DNA of 64,000 bases, taken from assembly GCF_920984735.1 (NCBI RefSeq), contig NZ_CAKLBU010000004.1, forward strand, positions 1 through 64,000. Reading direction: 5' to 3'. This document shows, one piece after another, positions 42,696 through 51,602 of this stretch. Position numbers and translations under genes: made by a program. How positions within the stretch are numbered: position 1 is the stretch's first letter; each line of letters begins with the position of its first letter. Under the pieces are notes generated by a model that worked only from the letters and a program-made list of their open reading frames with translations, had not been told where the DNA came from and made no database searches. This DNA comes from Pedobacter sp. Leaf250. Its GTDB lineage: Bacteria; Bacteroidota; Bacteroidia; Sphingobacteriales; Sphingobacteriaceae.

Positions 42696-43604
42696 ATGGT
42701 AAACATCACAAAAAAATCGAATACTTTAAGGAAGGCCATTGCAAGTGCAACATTATGTGTTTCCAAACAAGAAACCATTGACGCTGTTGTGCAACGAAAG
42801 GTGCCTAAGGGCGATGTTTTCGAATTTGCCAGGGCAGCAGGTTTGTTTGGGGTAAAAAGAACCAGCGATGTAATTCCCGATTGCCATCCACTGCCTGTTG
42901 AGTACACTTCCATCACCTTCGAAGTAAAGGATTTGGAAATTGAAATTTTGGTTGAAGTGCATACCATTTACAAAACCGGCGTGGAGGTAGAAGCCATGCA
43001 TGGTGCTTCGGTTACGGCGTTAACCATGTACGATATGTTGAAACCGATTGATAAAGGCATCGAAATTAGAAACATCAAATTGCTCGAAAAATCTGGGGGC
43101 AAATCAGATTTAAAAAATAAACAGTTCCCTCAACTTAAAGCAGCAGTGGTAGTTTGTTCTGATTCAATTTATCAAAAGCAAAATGAAGACCTTTCGGGTA
43201 AAGCAATTATTGCCATACTTCAGCAATTTGGCATTGAAACTTTGAAGTATGAAATTGTACCGGATGAAATAGAAGCCATCAGAAATGCGGCAACTAACCT
43301 TTCAGGAGCTGAACATCAACTTTTGATTTTTACGGGAGGCACTGGATTATCGCCCCGAGATGTTACCCCTGAAGCCATTTCACCACTTATTAACAGATCG
43401 ATTGATGGGCTAATGGAAACTGCCAGGCGTTACGGACAAGAACGAATGCCTTACGCCATGTTATCAAGAGGTGTGGCAGGTTTTATTGGTGAAACATTGA
43501 TAATTACACTGCCAGGATCAAAGAACGGGGTTGAAGAAACAATTGATGCGTTGTTTCCACAAGTATTGCATGTATTTAATGTTCAATCCGGAGAGCGACA
43601 TTAG
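42696..43604 (+). CDS. moaCB: MoaC-MogA/MoaB fusion: cyclic pyranopterin monophosphate synthase plus molybdopterin adenylyltransferase
   Basis: 302 residues from ATG 42696; an earlier in-frame ATG at 42657 lies inside moaE. Residues 1-140 are MoaC with Lys54 and His64 in VKRTSDVIPDCHPLP, and Asp113 and Lys116 in MYDMLKPIDKG, the expected catalytic set. Residues 146-302 are a MogA/MoaB domain with VVCSDS, FTGGTGLSPRDVTPEA, RGVAGFIGETLI and TLPGSKNGV. The first half acts right after MoaA; the second adenylylates molybdopterin before MoeA. The fusion thus joins an early and a late step in one polypeptide. It is the last cofactor gene in the operon. Confidence 0.93.
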   Translation: MVNITKKSNTLRKAIASATLCVSKQETIDAVVQRKVPKGDVFEFARAAGLFGVKRTSDVIPDCHPLPVEYTSITFEVKDLEIEILVEVHTIYKTGVEVEAMHGASVTALTMYDMLKPIDKGIEIRNIKLLEKSGGKSDLKNKQFPQLKAAVVVCSDSIYQKQNEDLSGKAIIAILQQFGIETLKYEIVPDEIEAIRNAATNLSGAEHQLLIFTGGTGLSPRDVTPEAISPLINRSIDGLMETARRYGQERMPYAMLSRGVAGFIGETLIITLPGSKNGVEETIDALFPQVLHVFNVQSGERH

Positions 43605-43688
43605 TTTAAAGATTTCTGTAAAATATCCGTAGGAAAAAGGTATTGTTTCTGGTTTTTAGACAAATTGCAGATCTTATAAGCTTTTTAC

Positions 43689-44807
43689 ATGATCACTGAA
43701 ATGAATAAGTCCTCGTCTAAACCACACTATCCTATTTTGGACGGACTTCGGGGCGTTGCGGCTATAATCGTGGTAACATTTCATCTTACAGAGCCATTAG
43801 GAACTGGTCATCTTGATATATTGGTTAACCATGGCTACTTAGCAGTAGACTTTTTCTTTCTATTATCGGGTTTTGTTATTGGTTATGCTTATGATAACCG
43901 GTGGAACAAAATGACCATCGGCAACTTTATCAAACGCCGGATAATCCGTCTGCAACCTATGGTTATTCTAGGAATGACACTTGGCGCCATAGGATTTTAT
44001 TTCACTGATTCAACAATCTGGCCACTCATTCACACCATTCCGATATGGAAAATGTTATTGGTAATGCTCATCGGATATACCATTTTACCCATACCATTAT
44101 CATTAGATATCCGTGGCTGGCAAGAAATGCATCCACTAAATAGCGTGGGTTGGTCGCTTTTTTTCGAATACATAGCCAATATATTGTATGCAATATGGAT
44201 AAGAAAATTTTCGAAAACAGCATTAATCATAATTGTAATTATTTCTGGCATAGCACTGGCGCAATTGGCCATCGCAAATGGAGATGTTAGTGGCGGGTGG
44301 ACACTTAATGTAGAGCAAGTGAGAATCGGATTAACGCGAACCATCTATCCTTTTTTTGCAGGTCTTCTACTGTCTCGGATAATAAAACCTGCTCGGATAA
44401 AAAACGCATTATTATGGTGCAGTTTATTAATTGCTCTAGTTCTTTACATGCCACGTGTTGGTGGTGAAGCACATTTTTGGATGAATGGTCTTTATGAATC
44501 TATTTGTATTATTGTTGTCTTTCCAATGATTATTTACCTATGTGCAAGTGGTATGTTGCACACTCAGAGAGAGCAAAAAATCTGTAAATTTTTAGGTGAA
44601 ATATCTTATCCACTTTATCTGGTACATTATCCACTGGTATATTTTTATGTCGCCTGGATTAGCAATAACAAAGGCACAACAATTGTTCAAGCGTGGCCTT
44701 ATGCGCTACTTATTCTACTTGGTAGTATCCTATTGTCCTATATTGCCTTGAAATGTTATGATGAACCAGTAAGAAAATGGCTACAGAAGAAGGTTTTTAA
44801 GTTTTAA
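43689..44807 (+). CDS. acyltransferase 3 family membrane protein (OafA/YrhL-like)
   Basis: A multi-pass protein of 372 residues, starting with the family signature LDGLRGVAAIIVVTFHL and containing NHGYLAVDFFFLLSGFVIGYAY, RRIIRLQPM, SVGWSLFFEYIANIL and KFLGEISYPLYLVHYP. About ten hydrophobic helices are seen. Such enzymes O-acylate sugars of surface polysaccharides or macrolides. It lies 84 bases after the cofactor fusion gene on the same strand with no clear terminator between, but a functional link to molybdenum is not evident. Confidence 0.92.
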   Translation: MITEMNKSSSKPHYPILDGLRGVAAIIVVTFHLTEPLGTGHLDILVNHGYLAVDFFFLLSGFVIGYAYDNRWNKMTIGNFIKRRIIRLQPMVILGMTLGAIGFYFTDSTIWPLIHTIPIWKMLLVMLIGYTILPIPLSLDIRGWQEMHPLNSVGWSLFFEYIANILYAIWIRKFSKTALIIIVIISGIALAQLAIANGDVSGGWTLNVEQVRIGLTRTIYPFFAGLLLSRIIKPARIKNALLWCSLLIALVLYMPRVGGEAHFWMNGLYESICIIVVFPMIIYLCASGMLHTQREQKICKFLGEISYPLYLVHYPLVYFYVAWISNNKGTTIVQAWPYALLILLGSILLSYIALKCYDEPVRKWLQKKVFKF

Positions 44808-45323
44808 GCTATTGATGGCGTATGAGTGTAACGTGTGCAACTGTTAAATATTCAATCTTCGAATTCATTAATATTCTTTATATTTCTGAAATGTGTTTCA
44901 CACACGACAAGCGTTTGCTAACAAGGATAAACCAAAAAAGAGAATAAATACAGCAGATTGAAGATATGAACTGTTAGATATGAACATCCATAGAAATTTA
45001 TAAAAACAAAAAGCCTTAGATTTCTCTAAGGCTTTTTCCGTACCGATAATCGGGATTACTTTCAATATTTAAAAGCCTTTTTATTGCTTATTGAACCGGT
45101 TGTAGACGATTTGAAGGCGAAAGGATTTATATAATTGCTCCAAATATTTCAGTAATTATTTCTTCAAAAAACCTTTCATCGGGAAACTTTGAACCGAAAA
45201 ACTTGACATTGTAGGTGATAGTAATTTATTTCAAAATTGGTTATAATTCAGTTATCAAAATGAATTATTGGAAACGATGTTAGCAAGGCAGCTACTCATC
45301 TTTTAATTAAAACTTATTAGATG
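44808..45323. other. non-coding gap with terminator and possible gene debris
   Basis: The 516 bases between the convergent acyltransferase and sulfatase-modifying genes hold one strong terminator (45008-45037). A short open frame without a start on the plus strand (45030-45134, ending IEPVVDDLKAKGFI) and a 17-codon frame on the minus strand near 45159-45212 (ending FPMKGFLKK) look protein-like but are too short to name. They may be gene remnants. Confidence 0.35.
45008..45037. terminator. strong bidirectional intrinsic terminator
   Basis: AAAAAGCCTTAGA (45008-45020) and TCTAAGGCTTTTT (45025-45037) make a perfect 13-pair stem with loop TTTC. A T-run is present in both directions, so it serves the acyltransferase gene and the opposite-strand locus. 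Confidence 0.9.
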
Positions 45324-46448
45324 TTATTTAGAACTAACGCACCTAAATCCGGTATGTTCAAGGCCAGTATCAGTCGAAGTTTTCATTCTCGAAGTAACCT
45401 TATATCCCTCACAATATGAGGCGTTGCACATAAACGACCCTCCGCGAACTACCTTCTTTGGTACGCCTGGCTCCATTGGATCAAAACTATCTGATGGGCC
45501 AATTGGATTTATAGCTGATCCACCTACCGTTTTATAATAATCTGAACGATACCAATCACTGCACCATTCCCAAACATTTCCTGCCATATCAAACAAACCA
45601 TAACCATTTGGCTTGAATTGTTTTATAGGCGCAAGGCTTCCAAATTTATCCCAGTTTGTATTGCTAACCGGAAAACTTCCCTGCCAGGTATTGGCTTTAG
45701 CAATATCTTTTTCAACATCCTCATTTCCCCATGGATATAAGTTCTCTTTTAAACCGCCTCTTGCTGCATATTCCCATTCCGCTTCGGTAGGCAAACGCTT
45801 TCCAGTCCATTTACAATAAGCCATCGCATCATCCCAAGAAATATGGACAACCGGATAATTATCTTTTCCATTGATATTGGTTTTCGGTCCATGGGGATGT
45901 TTCCAATCAGCTCCTTTCATCCAGCGCCACCATTGAGCAGCATTATCCAAACCATCAATGGAATGAGGTTGATAAAACACAAGTGATGCGGCAACAAAAA
46001 CACTATCTGGTGGCTTTGGAGTTCCTGCAGGCAGTTGTTTTTTTATTTCCTCCCACACCAGTTTCCGTTCTGCAGTTGTTAGATATCCCGTCGCATCCAC
46101 AAACTTTCTAAATTCTGCATTGGTTACTTCACTAACATCCATCCAAAAAGAAGATAGTTTGACCATGTGTTGTGGGTATTCATCTTCTCGTCCTTCTTTA
46201 TCCTTAGCACCCATATTAAACCTTCCGGCAGGAATCAGAATCATGCCGCGATGACTAACGTTATTGGCTACAAAACTAGATGAATCCTTTATCACCCCAA
46301 ACCGATCAGGAAGATTTTGCTCGCAAGAGGCCAAAGAATCTTGCCCCTGTTTTTTTTCGATGCTATTCTTTGATTTAGAGCATGTTAAACAAAAGAGTGG
46401 CAGTATCGCAAAGATTAAAGTTTTAACTTTCCTCATATATGGAATCAC
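45324..46448 (-). CDS. formylglycine-generating enzyme (SUMF1/FGE family), exported lipoprotein
   Basis: Converts the active-site cysteine of type I sulfatases to formylglycine. The FGE fold spans about 68-372 (MILIPAGRFNMGAK, SEVTNAEFRKFV, PVVHISWDDAMAYCKW, RLPTEAEWEYAARGG, NVWEWCSDWY, VVRGGSFMC). Both catalytic copper-binding cysteines are present as MCNASYC (Cys341 and Cys346), and the GFRC ending is retained, so real FGE activity is likely rather than one of the many FGE-like relatives. A hydrophobic N-terminus ending in CLTC suggests a lipoprotein anchored outside the cytoplasm. The start may be ATG 46448 or ATG 46436. It belongs to the glycosaminoglycan locus with a Cys-type sulfatase. 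Confidence 0.88.
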   Translation of the reverse strand: MIPYMRKVKTLIFAILPLFCLTCSKSKNSIEKKQGQDSLASCEQNLPDRFGVIKDSSSFVANNVSHRGMILIPAGRFNMGAKDKEGREDEYPQHMVKLSSFWMDVSEVTNAEFRKFVDATGYLTTAERKLVWEEIKKQLPAGTPKPPDSVFVAASLVFYQPHSIDGLDNAAQWWRWMKGADWKHPHGPKTNINGKDNYPVVHISWDDAMAYCKWTGKRLPTEAEWEYAARGGLKENLYPWGNEDVEKDIAKANTWQGSFPVSNTNWDKFGSLAPIKQFKPNGYGLFDMAGNVWEWCSDWYRSDYYKTVGGSAINPIGPSDSFDPMEPGVPKKVVRGGSFMCNASYCEGYKVTSRMKTSTDTGLEHTGFRCVSSK

Positions 46449-46523
46449 AAAAATTTCAAATAGCGCATAAATAATAATAATACATCTGAAGTTATTAACT
46501 CACCGCTGATTACCTGATGTTTA

Positions 46524-47321
46524 TTAACGCTTTAATTTTATTGATTTTAGCATAAACTTCGACAGATCATCTGCTGCTTTATCATTCTCGAAACTTTGCG
46601 GCAACCTGCCATTCGTATATTCATTATACAACCATGGATCACCAATAGCTAAAACAGTTCCCTTTCCATATTGAGAAATCACCATTGCAACCTCGCCTTT
46701 GCTAGTTTTTAAAACTGGCGTTGCTGTATGGCTTATGGAAATAGAAGAAGCATCTTTGATGAAAATCTTTTTCGAGGTTTTGAATACTTGGTTGTTTTTG
46801 ATGTTTAGTGCACCCTCTTCAAAATGAGCATCATCTACAACATGTAAAATTAATTCGTTATTAAATTTGAAACCAAATTTTTCCGCTAAAAGATTAAAGT
46901 GCTCCAGGTCTGCGTTCGCTTTATCATTAGCAAAAAGTAAAAGAACGCCGCCACGTTTCACCCAGGCCGCTATTGCATTTGCATCCTCAGAGTTCATGTA
47001 GTTTGGTTTAGGATTATCTTTCAGGTGATCAGGATCTACAATGATGTAAACATCGCTCCCTGCCAGCGTTTTCGCTGTTGGTTTTTGAAAAAGTACGCTA
47101 AGTTCTTTTGCGCCATTACCCTTAAAAGATGCACCTAAAATAGAGAAACCGCTCATTTCCGTATCGTTCCACAAATAATGAAAAGGTAGGCTTTGTCCAT
47201 TTGCGCCTGGCTTGGTTTCGCTGTTAAAGTAATGATCCAGCGTAACAACTTGGCTTTGAACATAGCTATTTATACTAATTAATGCCGCTGTGAAGATGAA
47301 TTTTAAATAGGCTTTTGTCAT
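46524..47321 (-). CDS. exported DUF4350/GATase1-like protein
   Basis: Signal peptide about residues 1-23 (ending VQSQ). The mature part has an alpha/beta arrangement like DUF4350 and ThuA-type folds: YIIVDPDH, IAAWVKRGGVLLLFANDKAN and KGTVLAIGDPWLYNEY. Such domains often lie beside or are fused to GH88/GH105 unsaturated uronyl hydrolases. No catalytic residues can be assigned. It lies 27 bases after the hybrid sensor gene and 75 bases before the FGE gene, all on the minus strand. Confidence 0.65.
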   Translation of the reverse strand: MTKAYLKFIFTAALISINSYVQSQVVTLDHYFNSETKPGANGQSLPFHYLWNDTEMSGFSILGASFKGNGAKELSVLFQKPTAKTLAGSDVYIIVDPDHLKDNPKPNYMNSEDANAIAAWVKRGGVLLLFANDKANADLEHFNLLAEKFGFKFNNELILHVVDDAHFEEGALNIKNNQVFKTSKKIFIKDASSISISHTATPVLKTSKGEVAMVISQYGKGTVLAIGDPWLYNEYTNGRLPQSFENDKAADDLSKFMLKSIKLKR

Positions 47322-47348
47322 GATTTGATTATATGTGGATAATTTGGT

Positions 47349-50300
47349 CTAGCCTTTTTCTGAATCTAACTTGATCAGGTATTCAGTTGGCATACAACCA
47401 TAGTATTGCTTAAAAGCTGTTGAGAAATAAGATGGGGAGTTGAACCCGCACATATAAGTAACCTGGGCCATCGTATATCGCTTGCTTTGCATCAATTCAA
47501 CTGCCTTTTTAAATCTGATGGTTTTGACGAAATCAGTTGCTGATTCTCCTGTTATTGCCTTAAATTTTAAATAAAGATTAGATCGGCTCATGCCAATCTC
47601 CTGACTAAATTTTTCTACCGAAAAATCTGAATCGGATAAATGCTTCTCCACCACATCTATTGCTTTTTTGAGAAACTCTTCATCAAGGGTATTGAAGGCC
47701 AGATTTTGAGGAACCACCTCCCTATTGCCGCTGTAATAATCTATCAAACGTTTTCTAGCTTTCAACAGGTTGGAAATTTTGGCTGCAAGCATCTCAATGG
47801 AAAAAGGTTTTGTGATATAATCGTCAGCCCCCATTTCCAATCCCTTAATCTGCTGATCGATTTCTGATTTCGCCGTGAGTAACATCAAAGGAATATGAGA
47901 AGTATTAATATTCTGTTTCACACGTCTACAAAAATGCAGACCGTCAAGCTCTGGCATCATCACATCGCTCACAATCAGATCAAAAGCCTGTTCTTCAAGT
48001 ATTTTGAGTGCCATAAGCCCGTCAAATGCAACGGTAACCAAGTAGTCGGACTCAAAATATTCCCGCAAATAATCTAGTATTTCCTGGTTGTCATCCACTA
48101 ATAACAAATGGCTTTTGTGCATGCCGTCTGCTTCAACAACATTGGAATCTTCCAGAACCTCTTCAACATTTTGATCCGCTTGGCTGGTTAATGCTTCAGA
48201 TACAGTAGAGAGTTCATAAATCTTACTGTCTTTTTTATCTATATCTCCATAGGTAGTATCTGAAGTCGGGATCGAAACCGTGAAAACACTACCTTTACCG
48301 ATTTCACTTTCGGCAGTAATAAATCCATGATGCAATTCAACCAGCCGTTTTGTGAAAGCCAGACCGACACCTGAACCCAGGTTCATTTCCTGGTTGTTGA
48401 CCTGGTAAAAACGGTCAAAGATTTTGGCAAGATCATCCTTGCCAATCCCCACACCGGTATCGCTTATTTTGATAATGGCATAATCTTTTGAGATAGATAA
48501 ATCGAGACTGATTTGATCTTGGTTTCTAGTGTATTTAAATGCATTGGAAAGCAAGTTGAACAATATTTTCTCCATTGCATCATGGTCAAAGAAAAAGGCA
48601 AGCTTTGCCTGGGTAGAGCGATAAGTATATTTGATATTTTTTTGATCTGATAAAGGCTTGAAAGATTCGTATATCTCATGTATAAAACTTACAATATCAC
48701 CCCTTTCTACTTTTAAACGCCTTGTTCCCGTTTCTGTTTTCCTGAACTCGAAAAGCTGATCGACCAGATTATACAACCGCTTTGCATTCGTGAGCATCAT
48801 TTCATGACGCTTTGTAATCGCCTTTTGCGCCAGTGGCTTATTGATCATTTCTTCCAGTGGAGCAAGAATTAAGGTTAGTGGGGTTCTCAATTCGTGTGAA
48901 ACGTTCGTAAAAAAATCCATTTTCATCTGATTGATGTAGCGAACTTTTTCTTTATCCACACGTTCAAGCTTTAACTGATGCAGTGCTCTAACACGCTCTG
49001 CAATAATCCTGTAAGCAACATAAGCCCCAACTATAGCAAAAGCGAATACCAAAGTGTAAAACCACCAGGTATTATACCAGGGTGGAAGTACGTTGATTTG
49101 CAAACTCCGCACTGCACTAGTCTCTCCATTCGGGCCTACAGCCTTAATTTTAAAATGGTAGTTGCCTGCTTTTAGATTATTATAAACCACCTTCAAATCA
49201 TCTGTTCGCTGCCAGTTTTCATCCACACCATCCAACATATAGAGGTAGTGGGTTCGATTAGCTGAAATATAATTGAAGGCATTGAAACGGATGGTAAACT
49301 GCTTATATTCAGAAGCGATCCAAATTTTATTGGTTTGATCCAGTGGATTTTCGAGTATTTCGGTTTCATCGCCCATATTCACCATTCGGCCGAAAACCTC
49401 AAGTGCAGTAAAGGATACTTTTAATGGTAAGGATTGTTGTTTGATATTTGAAGGATAAAAATAAGAAACCCCATTAATGCCCCCGTAAAGTAACATACCG
49501 TCCCTGGCTTTGCAAAAAGCATAGTCATTAAACTGATTATTCTGCAATCCGTCACTTTCATCAAAAGTTTGGACTGATTTGGTTGCTGGATTATAGCGGA
49601 CAAGCCCTTTGTTGGTAGAAATCCACAGGTTGCCTTCCTGATCAGATTCAATTCCATAAATGGTACCTGTGATAAAATCTTTTCGGTTTCGATGTGTGAT
49701 GAATGTTTGGCTTGATTCATCGAACAAACTCAAGCCTTCCCTTGATCCAACCCATATTCGCTGATTACTATCTTCAGTAATGCAGGTAATTACATCATCA
49801 CTAATTTGAGATTTAGCGGTATTCCCGAAAAGCATATTATCCGGATAAAGCAAAGTAACTCCATTGGTTGTACCGATCCATATCCTACGCCTGTTATCCT
49901 CAAAAAGGTAGGTGATATCATCAGAACTCAACCTTTTTCCAGCCTTATCCAAATGAACGTGAGAAAACAAACCTTTGTCTGAATCAAATTGGTCTAATCC
50001 AGACCGGGTTCCCACCCAAATTCTGCCCTTATAATCTTTTAGCACACTGTATACCAAATTACCGGAAATTGAATTTGGATCATTTTCATCATGTAAAAAA
50101 CGCTTAACTGATCCTGTAGCGGGGTTTAATATATTTAAACCGCCATTATGCGTTCCGATCAGCACTTGCTCGCGATCATCAAAAGCGATAGCTTTTATGT
50201 TATTTGATGCCAATGTGCTGGCGCTGCGCTCACTGCTCGTATAATAGCTAATCGTGTTGTTCTTTCTATCCCAATAATTCAGCCCCTTATCATTGGTACC

Positions 50301-51452
50301 GATCCAAAAATTACCTTTTTTATCCTGACTGATGGCACTAACCACCTCATCATTTAACGATAATTTGCCCGTGTTTTGACTCAGCAGGTTAAACTTGATA
50401 TCATTGCGATGATAATAATTTACCCCTCCATAAAATGTACCCAACCAGATACCATCTTGCTTATCCCTGAAAAAGCACCGAACTGAATTCTGGCTAATGG
50501 TGTAGGGTTGAGAAACCTGATGAAAATAATTATCAAACAGCCCAGAAGCAGCACTAAGAATAGACAAACCTTTGAACGTTCCAAGCCAGATATCCCCCTG
50601 TGTATCTTTCCCTACACTCCTAATGTTATTGTCGGCAATACTGTTCGCATCCGCTTGATGTAAAAAAGTTTTCTTTTGATTCGTTTCCGGATTGTAGCGA
50701 ATTAATCCAGCTCCTTCTGTGGCCACCCATAAAAGGTCACCATCCAGATAAACCTCATTTATCGCTGCTTTCTCCGAACCCAGATCAATTTTTGATAATT
50801 GGCTCTTGTTTCCCGACCTTTTGAAAAGCCCAACATCGGTTCCGATCAAAAGATCTTTTTTCCAGTTGCCGATATAAGCTATTTTCCTAATTCCATAATC
50901 GAATAAATTTAAATTTACTTCCTCAAAAGTCTTTGATTTTGGTGACAACTGAAAAATACCACCCACCACTGAAGTTGCCCAAAGATTATGGTGCTCATCT
51001 TCAGTAATCGAAGAAACATACCACTCCCCTAAGCTCCGAGGTAATTTATAGTTGATAAACTCATCTTTGGCATAATCGTATCGGCTAACGCCTTGATTAC
51101 CTCCTATCCATAAATTACCGACATGATCGACAAATAATGTGCGGATGTAATAAGATTGAAGGCTATTTGGATGAGCCTTAACAGGACGGTAGACTTTAAA
51201 ACCTTTGCTATCATAGCGGTTGAGTCCATCCTGCGTCGCCATCCAGATAAATCCCAGCGTATCCTGCTTTATCGAGAAAACGGTGCTCTGGGAAAGTCCC
51301 TTGCTTACTGAAATATTTCTGAAATTACGATCAGAAACCTGCGCTTCCGAATCGCCAGTTATCACAATAAAGCATAATACAAAAATGGCATTCAGCCACC
51401 TGAATCGTAACCAATTTGCTTTTTGTATGATTGATAACTTCTGTAGAAGCAT
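47349..51452 (-). CDS. hybrid two-component system sensor/regulator (HTCS) of the glycosaminoglycan locus
   Basis: One-protein sensor and transcription factor, 1367 residues. An N-terminal export/anchor segment (about 18-37) precedes a large periplasmic part built from Reg_prop repeats (about 45-670, many GxIWxGT-like blades) and a Y_Y_Y domain (about 715-790), then a transmembrane helix (797-817). HisKA has FFTNVSHELRTPLT (His853); HATPase has NLLSNAFKYT and GSGVGLAFT; the receiver (about 1114-1235) has phospho-acceptor Asp1163 in VSDVMMPELDG; and an AraC-type HTH closes the chain (about 1260-1365). It probably binds a heparan-type oligosaccharide in the periplasm and activates the susC and GH88/lyase promoters. 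Ligand identity is inferred from neighbours. Confidence 0.95.
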   Translation of the reverse strand: MLLQKLSIIQKANWLRFRWLNAIFVLCFIVITGDSEAQVSDRNFRNISVSKGLSQSTVFSIKQDTLGFIWMATQDGLNRYDSKGFKVYRPVKAHPNSLQSYYIRTLFVDHVGNLWIGGNQGVSRYDYAKDEFINYKLPRSLGEWYVSSITEDEHHNLWATSVVGGIFQLSPKSKTFEEVNLNLFDYGIRKIAYIGNWKKDLLIGTDVGLFKRSGNKSQLSKIDLGSEKAAINEVYLDGDLLWVATEGAGLIRYNPETNQKKTFLHQADANSIADNNIRSVGKDTQGDIWLGTFKGLSILSAASGLFDNYFHQVSQPYTISQNSVRCFFRDKQDGIWLGTFYGGVNYYHRNDIKFNLLSQNTGKLSLNDEVVSAISQDKKGNFWIGTNDKGLNYWDRKNNTISYYTSSERSASTLASNNIKAIAFDDREQVLIGTHNGGLNILNPATGSVKRFLHDENDPNSISGNLVYSVLKDYKGRIWVGTRSGLDQFDSDKGLFSHVHLDKAGKRLSSDDITYLFEDNRRRIWIGTTNGVTLLYPDNMLFGNTAKSQISDDVITCITEDSNQRIWVGSREGLSLFDESSQTFITHRNRKDFITGTIYGIESDQEGNLWISTNKGLVRYNPATKSVQTFDESDGLQNNQFNDYAFCKARDGMLLYGGINGVSYFYPSNIKQQSLPLKVSFTALEVFGRMVNMGDETEILENPLDQTNKIWIASEYKQFTIRFNAFNYISANRTHYLYMLDGVDENWQRTDDLKVVYNNLKAGNYHFKIKAVGPNGETSAVRSLQINVLPPWYNTWWFYTLVFAFAIVGAYVAYRIIAERVRALHQLKLERVDKEKVRYINQMKMDFFTNVSHELRTPLTLILAPLEEMINKPLAQKAITKRHEMMLTNAKRLYNLVDQLFEFRKTETGTRRLKVERGDIVSFIHEIYESFKPLSDQKNIKYTYRSTQAKLAFFFDHDAMEKILFNLLSNAFKYTRNQDQISLDLSISKDYAIIKISDTGVGIGKDDLAKIFDRFYQVNNQEMNLGSGVGLAFTKRLVELHHGFITAESEIGKGSVFTVSIPTSDTTYGDIDKKDSKIYELSTVSEALTSQADQNVEEVLEDSNVVEADGMHKSHLLLVDDNQEILDYLREYFESDYLVTVAFDGLMALKILEEQAFDLIVSDVMMPELDGLHFCRRVKQNINTSHIPLMLLTAKSEIDQQIKGLEMGADDYITKPFSIEMLAAKISNLLKARKRLIDYYSGNREVVPQNLAFNTLDEEFLKKAIDVVEKHLSDSDFSVEKFSQEIGMSRSNLYLKFKAITGESATDFVKTIRFKKAVELMQSKRYTMAQVTYMCGFNSPSYFSTAFKQYYGCMPTEYLIKLDSEKG

Positions 51453-51602
51453 AGAATTTATGATAACCTGATGATTAAATATTCAAGATAAGCATTTATA
51501 AGTTTACATAATCACACTCAACATTACGAAGTTAGCGATGCATACTGTAAGCCACTTTTAAATTTGATTAAAAATCTTTTAATAGTGATCAATTTTAACA
51601 TG

